64,000 nucleotides of DNA. Source: Amycolatopsis cihanbeyliensis (GTDB lineage Bacteria; Actinomycetota; Actinomycetes; Mycobacteriales; Pseudonocardiaceae). The DNA is taken from assembly GCF_006715045.1 (NCBI RefSeq), contig NZ_VFML01000001.1:2200501-2264500 (forward strand). Reading direction: 5' to 3'. Under the pieces are notes generated by a model. It ran no database searches and was not told where the DNA came from. It saw nothing but the letters and a program-made list of their open reading frames with translations. A program made the translations under genes and the position numbers. Positions 1 through 9,052 of this stretch are shown piece after piece; position 1 is the first letter of the stretch, and each line of letters opens with the position of its first letter.

Positions 1-3000
1 GTGTTGTTGACGAACTGGTTGTCGTGCGCGATATCGACGGCCGGGTCCTTGACGTACCTGTTGGCCCACACCGCGAGCGAGTCGTCTCCGGTGGTGCGGA
101 ACGAGGAGTTGAACACCGTCGAGTTCCTCGTGCCATTGGTGAAGTTGATGCCGTCGGCGTAGGTGTTGCGGATCCGCATCCCGCTGAACTCCAGCCCGTC
201 CGCCGGTCCCCACAGCTCCGGGATGTTGCTGTAGTCCCGGCCGACCCACACGCCGACGTTGGCGTGCTCGATCCACACGTTGGTGATCTTCGTGCCGGTG
301 CCGAACCGGCCGTTGAGACCGACCCCGCCCTCGGCGCCGCCGTCCCCGCCGCGGATCCGGCCGGAGCCGAAGATCGCGATGTCGGAGATTCGCGTGTTCT
401 CGTCGATGTCGAACCCGAAGTTGCCCTCGTGCGGGTGGTTGATGCCGTCCGCGTCCTGCGGCTCGGTCAGCGTGTGGAACTGCGAGTGCCACATGCCCGC
501 GCCGCGGACGGTGACGTCGCGGATCCCGACCTGGTTGTGGTTCCCCCTGTCCTCGGGGTCGTCGGTCAGGATCTTCTGTTCCTGCCGCCACCGTCCCGCC
601 GGGACCCAGACGCAGGGGATGACGCCGTTCTGGTCGTCGGTCACCGCCCGCTGCAGCGCGGAGGTGTCGTCGTTGCCGTCGTTCGGCACCGCACCGTACT
701 CGGTGATCGAGGTGCACTCGGCCGGTTTGCTCTTCGGCGGCGCGACCTGTTCCAGGTCGACCAGGTCGAGGATGTAGAACGACGCGGTGTCATCCGTGTC
801 GCGCTGCAGGCGGAACGTGGTTCCTGGCGGGTAGGACCGACCGAGCAACGCGTGCGACTCGTCGAACAGCCTGCGCGCGTCGGCCTGCGGCGTGTTCGTC
901 AGCCCCTCGGGGGCGTCGGTGTTGCCGTAGAGCCAGCTGTGCCGCGAGGACAAGGTGAGCTTGCGATCGAAGGTTCCGTTGACGTACAGGCTGATCGTGG
1001 CCTCGATGCCGCCGCCGCTCGGCGCGTCGGGGATCGAGTTGCGCACCACGATCGAGTTGGTCCGGTTGGTCGAAGTGAACTCGACGTACTCCCCGGTGCT
1101 GTTCAGCCGCACCGACTGCCTGCCGGAGGACTCGGTGGCGAAGTTGGTGTGCCCGAACGTGCGCTGCGGGTCGGCCACCAGCAGCGTGCCATCGTACTGC
1201 CCGGCTTCCGCCTCGTACTCCACGTAGGGCACCGCCGCCCCACGACCGACCACGATGGACTGGGCGAGCTCGTTGTTGCCCTCGTTGGTCTCGGTGACGG
1301 TGCCGGTCGCGTCGGCGGTCGCGACGATCGTGGCGCCGCCGGAGGTGGCGGTCCAGCTACCGCTGACCGGCACGGTCTCGGTGGCGCCCGCGGCGACCGG
1401 GCCCGTGCTCGTGTCCAGCGTGCTGCCGCCGACCACCAGCCGGGTGGTCGTGTCGCCCGCGCCGGACGTGCCGCGGTTGTGCAGGGTCACGGTGAAGGTG
1501 ACCGTGGCGCCCTCGGCCGGGTTCCGCGGGCTGTGCGCGATACCGGTGATCTCCAGGTCCGGGCCGGGGGCCTTGGCGACCACCAGCGGCGAGGGCGCGG
1601 TGTGTCCGTTGTTGCCGTCGTCCAGCTCGGCCACGGCGCCGGCGGGGTCGACCACCGCCGCGACGGTGTAGCTGCCCTCCGGCCGGGTGCCGAGGTCGAC
1701 CGACACCGTGACCGAGTCCCCGGTCGCGAGGGCGCCGACCGGGACGGTCCCGGCCACCGTGCCGTCGAGGCTGACGTCGACCGTGGTCGCGCCCGCGTCC
1801 GCGGTGCCGGTGTTGCGCACGGTCGCGGACACGGTGACCGGGCTGACCTCGGTCGGCTCGGTCGGTGTCCAGGCCACCCCGCTGACGGTCAGGTCCGGGT
1901 TGGGCGCCGGGGTGCCCAGGACCTGTAGCTCGCCGACCTGCCCACCGGGGGCGCCGGTGTTGGCGGTGAAGCGCAGCCGCACTTCGGCCACGCGGCCGGT
2001 GACCGGAACGGTCACGGTGTTCCGCGTGGCGGGGTCGAACGCGTAGTCGTCGAGGCCCTGCAGTGACGTGAACGTGGTCGAACCCTGGTCACGACCGAGG
2101 ATCTCGAAGGTCTGCGTGCGCGGCGCCCACACCGGGTCGGGGTCGAGCTTGACCACGACCGCGCTGAGATCGGCATCGGCGCCGAGGTCGACGGTCAGCG
2201 TGGACTCGAAGCCTGCCGACTCCCAGTAGGTGGTCGCGGCACCGTCGACGGCGTTGCCCGCGACGAACGAGAACGCCGAGGACGAGGCCTCGACCGGCTT
2301 GCCTGCGGCCAGGTTCGTGCCGGTCTCCTCACCGGATCGGGTCACCCGGTTGCTCTCCGGCGACTCGTTGCCCGCGGCGTCCCTGGCTCGCACGAAGTAC
2401 TCCACGCTCGCCGTGCCCGGCGGGCTGTCGGTGTAGCCGAGCACATCGCCCGGAACCGTCGCGACCGGAGTGTTGTTGCGGTACAGGACGTAGTCGGTGA
2501 CGCCGACGTCGTCGGTCGAGGCCGTCCAGGCTAGCCGGATCTGCCCGGCGGCAGGCTCGGTGAGCGTGAGGTCGCCGGGGGCGGTCGGCGGCTGGGTGTC
2601 GCCGGTGTCCGGCCCGTACAGCTCCAGCTCGGAAACCTGCGCGGCGGGCCACCGGCTGTTCGCGGTGACCTGTAGCCGCAGGTAGCGGGTGGTGGTCGCG
2701 GTGAACGGGACGCTGACCGTGTTGCCGCTTCCCGGGCCGAAGGCGTGGCCGGTGGCGGCGGCGAGGTCGGTGAACGAGGTGCCGTTCGTGCTGCCCCGGA
2801 CCGCGATGGTCTGGGTACGTGCCTCCCAGTGCGCCGGGAGCTTGACCACCACGCGCTGCACGGGCCTGGCGGAACCGAGGTCGACCTGGAGCCACTGCGG
2901 GAAGGCGCCGTTGGCGCTCTCCCAGTAGCTGGCCGGGTCGCCGTCCACGCTGTTGGCGACGGGGTAGCCGGCCAGCGAGCTACTGGCGGTGACGGTGCCG

Positions 3001-3167
3001 TCGAGGGGCACCTCGGCGGCCATCGGGTCCACGAAGGGAGTGGTCGCCGCGGCGGCGGGCGGGGAGTCGTCCCCGTGCGCGGCCGGGGCACCGAGCCCGG
3101 TGACGACCAGGCCGATGGCGAGGATGCCGGCCGTCAGGGGCCTTACACCTAGCTGCATGCGTTTCAT
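1..3167 (-). CDS. Secreted GH87-type alpha-1,3-glucanase (mutanase), 3' end beyond window
   Basis: The frame is open from an ATG at 3167 to the window edge (1055 codons, no stop), so the C-terminus is missing. Residues 1-32 look like a signal peptide (MKRMQLG start, hydrophobic core, cleavage near AHG-DD). Then come a discoidin (F5/8 type C) domain at about 50-185, a fibronectin III domain at about 190-275, a second discoidin domain at about 285-420, two CARDB domains at about 425-640, a CBM35-like segment (YEAEAGQYDG) and a right-handed beta-helix starting at ITEYGAVPNDG. The CBM35-like plus beta-helix part reads like bacterial alpha-1,3-glucanases of family GH87. The motifs ADGIN (Asp1005) and GDDSLA (Asp1028, Asp1029) match, within one residue of spacing, the three catalytic Asp I recall for that family. 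The inferred role is extracellular hydrolysis of alpha-1,3-glucan from fungal walls or dental-type mutan. Another beta-helix polysaccharidase remains possible. Confidence 0.75.
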   Translation of the reverse strand, partial: MKRMQLGVRPLTAGILAIGLVVTGLGAPAAHGDDSPPAAAATTPFVDPMAAEVPLDGTVTASSSLAGYPVANSVDGDPASYWESANGAFPQWLQVDLGSARPVQRVVVKLPAHWEARTQTIAVRGSTNGTSFTDLAAATGHAFGPGSGNTVSVPFTATTTRYLRLQVTANSRWPAAQVSELELYGPDTGDTQPPTAPGDLTLTEPAAGQIRLAWTASTDDVGVTDYVLYRNNTPVATVPGDVLGYTDSPPGTASVEYFVRARDAAGNESPESNRVTRSGEETGTNLAAGKPVEASSSAFSFVAGNAVDGAATTYWESAGFESTLTVDLGADADLSAVVVKLDPDPVWAPRTQTFEILGRDQGSTTFTSLQGLDDYAFDPATRNTVTVPVTGRVAEVRLRFTANTGAPGGQVGELQVLGTPAPNPDLTVSGVAWTPTEPTEVSPVTVSATVRNTGTADAGATTVDVSLDGTVAGTVPVGALATGDSVTVSVDLGTRPEGSYTVAAVVDPAGAVAELDDGNNGHTAPSPLVVAKAPGPDLEITGIAHSPRNPAEGATVTFTVTLHNRGTSGAGDTTTRLVVGGSTLDTSTGPVAAGATETVPVSGSWTATSGGATIVATADATGTVTETNEGNNELAQSIVVGRGAAVPYVEYEAEAGQYDGTLLVADPQRTFGHTNFATESSGRQSVRLNSTGEYVEFTSTNRTNSIVVRNSIPDAPSGGGIEATISLYVNGTFDRKLTLSSRHSWLYGNTDAPEGLTNTPQADARRLFDESHALLGRSYPPGTTFRLQRDTDDTASFYILDLVDLEQVAPPKSKPAECTSITEYGAVPNDGNDDTSALQRAVTDDQNGVIPCVWVPAGRWRQEQKILTDDPEDRGNHNQVGIRDVTVRGAGMWHSQFHTLTEPQDADGINHPHEGNFGFDIDENTRISDIAIFGSGRIRGGDGGAEGGVGLNGRFGTGTKITNVWIEHANVGVWVGRDYSNIPELWGPADGLEFSGMRIRNTYADGINFTNGTRNSTVFNSSFRTTGDDSLAVWANRYVKDPAVDIAHDNQFVNN

Positions 3168-3281
3168 AGCGCCTACTTCAGTGGAGGACGGGGAAAGCAG
3201 GAGACATCAGCATGCAATGAATCTTCACATGATCGCAAGAACTTGATGGAAGTCAGAAATTCTGCGACTATGCCTGGCGCC

Positions 3282-3304
3282 GGCAGGGGCCGCCGGCCCC
3301 TGCC
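3282..3304. terminator. GC-rich hairpin upstream of the glucanase gene
   Basis: A perfect 10-bp stem (GGCAGGGGCC / GGCCCCTGCC) has a 3-nt loop. It lies between tRNA-Val and the glucanase gene, both on the minus strand, as the second of two hairpins behind the tRNA. It has no U-run. It probably serves as back-up termination or processing of the tRNA transcript, insulating the glucanase promoter. Confidence 0.5.
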
Positions 3305-3350
3305 CGATGACTCGCTACCCGTAGCCGCGGCGGGATGACACCCCACCCGG

Positions 3351-3396
3351 ACGTCAGAAGGGGCGCGCCGCATCGGCGGCGCGCCCCTTCTGACGT
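3351..3396 (-). terminator. 21-bp perfect hairpin behind tRNA-Val
   Basis: Arms 3351-3371 and 3376-3396 are perfectly complementary over 21 bp with an ATCG loop. On the minus strand it starts 14 nt after the tRNA discriminator base, as expected for a terminator of the tRNA transcript. It lacks a U-tract, which is common for actinobacterial terminators. Confidence 0.75.
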
Positions 3397-3409
3397 GCTG
3401 TTCTCGGTG

Positions 3410-3481
3410 TGGGCGCAGCTGGGTTCGAACCAGCGACCCCCTGCTTGTAAGGCAGGTGCTCTTCCGCTGAGCTATGCGCCC
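3410..3481 (-). tRNA. tRNA-Val (anticodon UAC)
   Basis: The minus strand folds as a 72-nt cloverleaf. The acceptor arms are GGGCGCA / TGCGCCC with discriminator A, the D-arm contains AGCTC...GAGC, and the T-loop is GGTTCGAACC. The anticodon loop CTTACAA gives anticodon UAC, reading GUA valine codons. CCA is not encoded. It is followed by two strong hairpins. Confidence 0.95.
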
Positions 3482-3515
3482 GTGCCGGCACCCGGGCGGG
3501 GTACCGGCCGGTGGG

Positions 3516-3980
3516 TCATGCGGGCAGTTCGGCCACGGCCTTCTTCCAGGACTGCTGGTCGCGCGGCTCGCCGGGCTGGTTCACCTCGGCGTAGCGCACG
3601 ACGCCTTCCTTGTCGATCAGGAAGGTGCCGCGGTTGGCCAGCCCGGCGCCCTCGTTGAAGACGCCGTAGGCCGTGGCGACCTCGCCGTGCGGCCAGAAGT
3701 CGGACAGCAGCGGGAACTGGTAACCCTGCTGCTCGGCCCATGCCTTGAGCGAGAACGGTGTGTCCACCGACACACCGAGCACCTGCACGCCCTGGCCATC
3801 GTACTCGGCGAACTCGTCCCGGAGTTGGCAGAGTTCGCCCTGGCAGATACCGCTGAACGCGAACGGGTAGAACACCAGCAGCACCGGCTTGTCGCCGCGG
3901 AACGACGACAGGGTGACGTCCTGCTTGTTGTAGTCCTTGAGCGTGAAGTCCGGGGCCTGCGAACCGACCTCGACGGCCAT
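3516..3980 (-). CDS. ahpE: AhpE-type peroxiredoxin
   Basis: This 154-aa protein reduces hydroperoxides and peroxynitrite in the cytoplasm, in actinobacteria probably using mycothiol/mycoredoxin for recycling. A thioredoxin fold is evident: QAPDFTLKD near the start, then the peroxidatic motif FAFSGICQGELC with Cys46 as peroxidatic cysteine, a second Cys at 51, and WPHGEVATAYGVFNEGAGLANRG further on. Length and motif match M. tuberculosis AhpE (Rv2238c). The gene lies 99 bp downstream of the DUF3052 gene on the same strand and may be co-transcribed. This ahpE-DUF3052-aceE order is conserved in mycobacteria, which supports orthology. Confidence 0.92.
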   Translation of the reverse strand: MAVEVGSQAPDFTLKDYNKQDVTLSSFRGDKPVLLVFYPFAFSGICQGELCQLRDEFAEYDGQGVQVLGVSVDTPFSLKAWAEQQGYQFPLLSDFWPHGEVATAYGVFNEGAGLANRGTFLIDKEGVVRYAEVNQPGEPRDQQSWKKAVAELPA

Positions 3981-4079
3981 ACCGCGCTTCCTCTCCCAGC
4001 GTCTACCGCTGTGGCACGAAATCCTGGGTTCCGGGCAACCCTATCGCGGGCCGGCCCGGCGTTCACCGGCGAGCGTGGC

Positions 4080-4505
4080 TCAGCGACGTGATTTGGACCT
4101 CGGTACGAGCCGGGTACCCGACCACTGCGGCCCGATACTGGCGTTGGAGGTCTGCGAAAGCCCCGCCGCGGGAACCGCCTCGGCGATGTCGCTCGGCTCG
4201 ACGTGTCCCGGCTGGCCGGTCTTCGGCGTCAGCACCCAGATCACCCCGTTCTCGTCGATCGGCACCCTGGCGTCCAGCAACGCGTCGCCGAGGTCGCCGT
4301 CATCCTCACGCCACCAGAGCAGCACCACGTCGACGACCTCGTCAGCGTCCTCGTCGAGCAACTCACCCTCGACGAGCTCCTCGATCGCCGAGCGGACGTC
4401 CTCGTCGACGTCCTCGTCCCAGCCGATCTCCTGGACCACCATGTCCGGCCTGATTCCAAGCCTCTCGGCGACGCTGTTCTGTTCAGCGTCTCCCGCGGCG
4501 ACCAC
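4080..4505 (-). CDS. DUF3052 family protein
   Basis: A 141-aa acidic cytoplasmic protein of unknown function, conserved in actinobacteria (Rv2239c-like). It begins near the family core (NSVAERLGIRPDMVVQEIGW), is rich in Asp/Glu (DEDVDEDVRSAIEELVEG, LLDEDADEVVD), and has the conserved end VIWVLTPKTGQPGHVEPSDI. I chose the GTG at 4505 because GGAGGA lies 9 nt upstream. A GTG at 4514 sits directly on the Shine-Dalgarno sequence and is less likely. The frame stays open far upstream through antisense of aceE, but that extension has no coding character. It is divergent from aceE and upstream of ahpE. Confidence 0.85.
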   Translation of the reverse strand: MVAAGDAEQNSVAERLGIRPDMVVQEIGWDEDVDEDVRSAIEELVEGELLDEDADEVVDVVLLWWREDDGDLGDALLDARVPIDENGVIWVLTPKTGQPGHVEPSDIAEAVPAAGLSQTSNASIGPQWSGTRLVPRSKSRR

Positions 4506-4937
4506 GACTTTCACTCCTCCAGCTACAACCGGGTGCGGCGGTCCCAGCACAGCCGAACCGCCGCACGTCTCAACGTCAGATGCGCATAGCGAACACGTCA
4601 ACGGCGCACGGCGCAACCGGCCACACCGGATCGTCGGCAAGTCGTGTCGCAGCACAGCGGTGCCACGCCCGGTCCTGCCGTCGGTCCGCCGGGGCCATGC
4701 CGGGACACCGCCGACCCGTGCGGCCGGGCTCGGCGGGCACGGCTGGCTTAGTCTGGAGGGTGTGCCCCACCAGGGGGACAGCCAGCCGAAACACCCGGCC
4801 AACGTTACCGCACAGTAGCGATGACGGCGGCCGAGTTTACGACGACGATGACAGGCGAAGCACAGCCCAGCACGCCGCCATCGGCACCGGCGACCGCACA
4901 AACCAGGCAAGATGGCTACAATCGGCGAGGAGATCCC
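4506..4937. promoter_or_regulatory. 432-bp divergent intergenic region, DUF3052/ahpE versus aceE
   Basis: I see no convincing gene here. Short ORFs on either strand have no recognisable similarity. A TACAAT hexamer at 4917-4922 is a good -10 candidate for aceE. It sits 15 nt before the TTG start, with GAGGAG (4927-4932) between them. I find no clear -35. The equivalent interval in M. tuberculosis contains a small gene (Rv2240c) that I do not find here. Confidence 0.5.
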
Positions 4938-7730
4938 TTGGCCCCGCAGAACAACGGCGCCTCCGGCCAGGAGGCCCCGGCCCGTGTCCGCGTCATCCGT
5001 GACGGCTTGGCCGCGCACCTGCCCGACATCGACCCGGAGGAGACGTCCGAGTGGCTGGACTCCTTCGACGCCGCGCTGGCCCGCGGCGGGCAGCAACGGG
5101 CCCGGTATCTGATGTTGAGGGTCCTCGAGCGCGCCCGTGAACGCAACATCGGCGTACCGCCGCTGACCGCCACCGACTACGTGAACACGATCCCGACCGA
5201 GAACGAACCGTGGTTCCCCGGTGACGAGGAGATCGAGCGCCGCTACCGCGCGTACATCCGGTGGAACGCGGCGGTCATGGTGCACCGCGCGCAGCGTCCC
5301 GGGGTCGGTGTCGGTGGCCACATCTCCACCTACGCCTCCTCGGCCGCACTCTACGAGGTCGGGTTCAACCACTTCTTCCGCGGCAAGGACCACTCCGGCG
5401 GTGGTGACCACATCTTCGTGCAGGGGCACGCCTCCCCCGGCATCTACGCCCGCGCCTACCTCGAGGGCAGGCTGAGCGCCGACCAGCTGGACGGGTTCCG
5501 GCAGGAGTACTCGCACGCCGGCGAGGGCGGCGGGCTGCCGTCCTATCCGCATCCCAGGTTGATGCCGAACTTCTGGGAGTACCCGACCGTGTCCATGGGG
5601 CTGGGCCCGATGAACGCGATCTTCCAGGCCCGGTTCAACCGCTACCTGCGCGACCGCGGCATCAAGGACACCAGCGACCAGCACGTATGGGCGTTCCTCG
5701 GGGACGGCGAGATGGACGAGCCGGAGTCGCGCGGCCTGATCCACGTCGCCGCGGGCGAGGGCCTGGACAACCTCACTTTCGTGATCAACTGCAACCTGCA
5801 GCGGCTGGACGGTCCCGTCCGCGGCAACGGCAAGATCATCCAGGAGCTGGAGGCCTACTTCCGCGGCGCGGGCTGGAACGTCATCAAGGTCATCTGGGGC
5901 CGCGAGTGGGACGCCCTGCTGCACGGGGACCGGGACGGCGCGCTGGTGAACCTGATGAACACCACGCCGGACGGTGACTTCCAGACCTACAAGGCCAACG
6001 ACGGCGCCTACGTCCGTGAGCACTTCTTCGGCCGCGACCCGCGCACCAAGGAGCTGGTCAAGGAGCTCTCCGACGCCGACATCTGGAACCTCAAGCGCGG
6101 CGGGCACGACTACCGCAAGGTCTACGCCGCCTACAAGGCCGCGCTGGAGCACCACGGCCAGCCGACCGTGATCCTGGCGCACACCATCAAGGGCTACGGC
6201 CTCGGCCCGGCGTTCGAGGGCCGCAACGCCACCCACCAGATGAAGAAACTCACCCTGGACGACCTCAAGCTGTTCCGGGACGCCCAGCGCATCCCGATCA
6301 GCGACGAGGAACTGGAGCGCGACCCGAAGCTGCCGCCGTACTACCACCCCGGTGAGAGCTCGCCGGAGATCGAGTACCTGCTCAGCCGCAGGCGCACCCT
6401 GGGCGGGTACCTGCCCGAGCGCAGGCCCAAGGCCAAGCCGCTGGTGCTGCCGGGAGACAAGGTGTACGACTCGGTGCGCAAGGGCTCCGGCAAGCAGGAG
6501 GTCGCCACCACCATGGCCTTCGTGCGGCTGGTGCGCGAGCTGGCCAAGGACGCCGAGATCGGCAACCGGATCGTGCCGATCATCCCGGACGAGGCCCGTA
6601 CCTTCGGGCTGGACTCGATGTTCCCCACGGCCAAGATCTACAACCCGCACGGGCAGAGCTACACCTCGGTGGACGCCCAGCTGATGCTGGCCTACAAGGA
6701 GTCCGAGCGGGGGCAGCTGCTGCACGAGGGCATCAACGAGGCCGGGTCGACCGCCTCGTTCACCGCGATCGGCACCTCCTACGCCACGCACGGCGAGCCG
6801 ATGATCCCGATCTACATCTTCTACTCGATGTTCGGGTTCCAGCGCACCGGCGACGGGCTGTACGCGGCGGCCGACCAGATGGCCCGTGGGTTCGTGCTCG
6901 GCGCCACCGCGGGCCGCACCACGCTGACCGGTGAGGGCCTGCAGCACGCCGACGGTCATTCGATCCTGCTGTCCGCGACCAACCCGGCCACGGTGACCTA
7001 CGACCCTGCGTGGTCCTTCGAGATCGCGCACATCGTGCGGGACGGCCTGCGCCGGATGTACGGCGAGGGCGGGCCGGACGGCTGCGGCGAGAACGTCTTC
7101 TACTACATCACCGTCTACAACGAGCCGTACCAGCAGCCTGCCGAACCGGAGGACCTGGACGTGGACGGGCTGCTGCGCGGGCTCTACCGGTACGTGGCCG
7201 CCCCGGAGGGCACGGGGCCCGAGGCGCAGATCCTGGTCTCCGGGGTCACCATGCCGGACGCGCTGCGGGCGCGGCAGCTACTCGCCGAGCAGTGGGGCGT
7301 GCGTACCGCGGTCTGGTCGGCCACCTCGTGGACCGAACTACGGCGGGAGGCCGTCGAGGTGGACCGGGACAACATGCTCTACCCGGCCAGCGAGCCGAGG
7401 GTGCCGTACGTGACCGCGGCACTCCGCGAGGTGGCGGGCCCGGTGGTGGCGGTGTCGGACTGGATGCGTGCGGTACCGGACCTGATCCGGCCGTGGGTGC
7501 CCACCGACATGCTCACCCTTGGCACGGACGGCTTCGGCTTCTCCGACACCCGGCCCGCCGCGCGGCGACACTTCCTCGTCGACGCGGAGTCGATCGCGGT
7601 CGGCGTGCTGCGCGCGCTGGCCAAGCGTGGCGAGATCGACCAGGCGAAGGTGGTGGAGGCCGCCCGCGAGTACCGCATCGACGACGTGTCGGCCGCGGGG
7701 CCGCAGACCTCCGACTCCGGAGTCGCCTGA
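4938..7730 (+). CDS. aceE: Pyruvate dehydrogenase E1 component, homodimeric
   Basis: AceE decarboxylates pyruvate with thiamine diphosphate and transfers the acetyl group to the lipoyl E2. The protein is near-identical in motif order to mycobacterial Ace[55 protein letters not shown], the ThDP motif G255-D256-G257 ([10 protein letters not shown]) followed by [19 protein letters not shown], and [18 protein letters not shown] near the end. I set the start at TTG 4938 (930 aa), because GAGGAG lies 5 nt upstream and the residues then align with the mycobacterial N-terminus. An ATG at 4821 is in frame but adds 39 low-complexity residues. E2 and E3 genes are not in the window. lldD follows after 44 bp. 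Confidence 0.96.
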   Translation: MAPQNNGASGQEAPARVRVIRDGLAAHLPDIDPEETSEWLDSFDAALARGGQQRARYLMLRVLERARERNIGVPPLTATDYVNTIPTENEPWFPGDEEIERRYRAYIRWNAAVMVHRAQRPGVGVGGHISTYASSAALYEVGFNHFFRGKDHSGGGDHIFVQGHASPGIYARAYLEGRLSADQLDGFRQEYSHAGEGGGLPSYPHPRLMPNFWEYPTVSMGLGPMNAIFQARFNRYLRDRGIKDTSDQHVWAFLGDGEMDEPESRGLIHVAAGEGLDNLTFVINCNLQRLDGPVRGNGKIIQELEAYFRGAGWNVIKVIWGREWDALLHGDRDGALVNLMNTTPDGDFQTYKANDGAYVREHFFGRDPRTKELVKELSDADIWNLKRGGHDYRKVYAAYKAALEHHGQPTVILAHTIKGYGLGPAFEGRNATHQMKKLTLDDLKLFRDAQRIPISDEELERDPKLPPYYHPGESSPEIEYLLSRRRTLGGYLPERRPKAKPLVLPGDKVYDSVRKGSGKQEVATTMAFVRLVRELAKDAEIGNRIVPIIPDEARTFGLDSMFPTAKIYNPHGQSYTSVDAQLMLAYKESERGQLLHEGINEAGSTASFTAIGTSYATHGEPMIPIYIFYSMFGFQRTGDGLYAAADQMARGFVLGATAGRTTLTGEGLQHADGHSILLSATNPATVTYDPAWSFEIAHIVRDGLRRMYGEGGPDGCGENVFYYITVYNEPYQQPAEPEDLDVDGLLRGLYRYVAAPEGTGPEAQILVSGVTMPDALRARQLLAEQWGVRTAVWSATSWTELRREAVEVDRDNMLYPASEPRVPYVTAALREVAGPVVAVSDWMRAVPDLIRPWVPTDMLTLGTDGFGFSDTRPAARRHFLVDAESIAVGVLRALAKRGEIDQAKVVEAAREYRIDDVSAAGPQTSDSGVA

Positions 7731-7774
7731 CCGCACACTCGCCTGATCGGACAGTCACAGCAGAGGGAGCTGAG

Positions 7775-8986
7775 ATGACCAAGCGGCGGGTGCCGCGGCC
7801 GGCTGAGCTGGCACAGATCCTGCGTCCGAAGCCGATCGTGCTGAACCCGACCGACCGCAGGCTCGCGGCGGCACACACGATCGGCGACCTGCGCATGATC
7901 GCCCGCAAGCGAAGTCCCCGCGCGGTCTTCGACTACACCGACGGCGCGGCCGAGCTCGAGGACAGCCTGCGCCGGGCCCGGCAGGCTTTCCGCGGCGTGG
8001 AGTTCCATCCCAACGTGCTACGCGGGGTGGCCGAGGTGGACACCTCGACCGAGATCCTCGGTGCGCGGTCCGAGCTGCCGTTCGCCTTCGCGCCGACCGG
8101 GTTCACCCGGCTGATGAACCACGAGGGCGAGCGCGCGGTGGCCAGGGTGGCGCAGCGGGAGGGCATCCCGTTCGCGCTGTCCACGATGGGCACCACCTCG
8201 ATCGAGGACGTGGCCACGGCGGCACCGGACGCCCGCAAGTGGTTCCAGCTCTACGTGTGGCGGGACCGCGCGGCAGGCAAGGAGCTGATGGACCGCGCCT
8301 GGGAGGCCGGATTCGACACGCTCCTGCTGACCGTGGACACCCCGGTGGGCGGGGCCCGGATGCGGGACGCGCGCAACGGGCTGAGCATCCCGCCCGCACT
8401 CACCCTGCGGACCGTGCTGGATGGCGCGACCCGCCCGGCGTGGTGGTTCAACCTGCTCACCACCGAACCGCTCACCTTCGCCTCGCTCACCTCCTGGGGT
8501 GGCACGGTGGCCGAGCTGATCAACAAGATGTTCGACCCCACGCTGAACTTCGACACCCTGGGCTGGGTGCGGGAGAGCTGGCCGGGCAAGCTGGTGGTCA
8601 AGGGCATCCAGAACGCCGAGGACGCCGCGGACGTGGTCGAGCACGGCGCCGAGGCGGTGTTGGTCTCCAACCACGGCGGGCGCCAGCTGGACCGCGCGCC
8701 GACCCCGCTGGAGCTGCTGCCGCCCGTGCTGGACGCGGTACGCGGCGAGGCCGAGGTCTGGCTGGACACCGGCATCCTCTCCGGCGGCGACATCGTGGCG
8801 GCAAAGGCGATGGGCGCGGACGCCTGCCTGGTCGGCAGGGCTTTCCTGTACGGGCTGATGGCGGGTGGTGAGCGCGGCGTGCAGCGCACCGTGGACATCC
8901 TGCGCGGCGAGATCGTGCGCACGATGCAACTGCTCGGGGTGCGTCGGATCGCCGACCTGCGGCCCGGCCACGCCACCCTGCGATAG
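7775..8986 (+). CDS. lldD: FMN-dependent L-lactate dehydrogenase (alpha-hydroxy-acid oxidase family)
   Basis: A 403-aa flavoprotein that oxidises L-lactate (or a related 2-hydroxy acid) to pyruvate, probably feeding electrons to the quinone pool at the inner membrane face. Family landmarks are FDYTDGAAELE, LSTMGTTSIEDVA, the catalytic SNHGGRQLD (His300, Arg303) and the phosphate-binding DTGILSGGDIVAAKAMGADACLVGR. A GAGGGAG Shine-Dalgarno sequence precedes the ATG. It lies 44 bp after aceE, so pyruvate made from lactate could go directly to the product of the preceding gene. This pairing is not part of the mycobacterial aceE locus. A glycolate or mandelate substrate cannot be excluded from sequence alone. 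Confidence 0.88.
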   Translation: MTKRRVPRPAELAQILRPKPIVLNPTDRRLAAAHTIGDLRMIARKRSPRAVFDYTDGAAELEDSLRRARQAFRGVEFHPNVLRGVAEVDTSTEILGARSELPFAFAPTGFTRLMNHEGERAVARVAQREGIPFALSTMGTTSIEDVATAAPDARKWFQLYVWRDRAAGKELMDRAWEAGFDTLLLTVDTPVGGARMRDARNGLSIPPALTLRTVLDGATRPAWWFNLLTTEPLTFASLTSWGGTVAELINKMFDPTLNFDTLGWVRESWPGKLVVKGIQNAEDAADVVEHGAEAVLVSNHGGRQLDRAPTPLELLPPVLDAVRGEAEVWLDTGILSGGDIVAAKAMGADACLVGRAFLYGLMAGGERGVQRTVDILRGEIVRTMQLLGVRRIADLRPGHATLR

Positions 8987-9000
8987 CCGGGGACAAGCGA

Positions 9001-9041
9001 AACGCCGGTCGGGTGAGCTGTTCTCACCCGACCGGCGTTTT
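9001..9041. terminator. Bidirectional intrinsic terminator
   Basis: A perfect 17-bp stem (9001-9017 with 9023-9039) closes a 5-nt loop and is followed by T residues. It sits between convergent lldD (+) and the TM-helix protein (-) and can serve both. Confidence 0.88.
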
Positions 9042-9052
9042 CGTGCGGTAGC

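Noticed and set aside
24..1928. Long plus-strand open frame of 634 codons
   Set aside because: It is antisense to the modular glucanase, whose minus-strand frame shows recognisable domains throughout. The plus frame is a low-complexity Arg/Val/Gly-rich shadow typical of high-GC DNA.
4576..4794. 72-codon minus-strand frame in the DUF3052/aceE gap
   Set aside because: It has no Shine-Dalgarno sequence, no recognisable motif and no resemblance to the small mycobacterial protein in the equivalent place.
4080..7031. 983-codon minus-strand frame
   Set aside because: Only its last 141 codons (DUF3052) look coding. The rest is antisense to aceE with no recognisable motif.
7010..7774. N-terminal extension of lldD overlapping the aceE 3' end
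   Set aside because: The extension is an aceE shadow. The ATG at 7775 has a good Shine-Dalgarno sequence and gives the family length.
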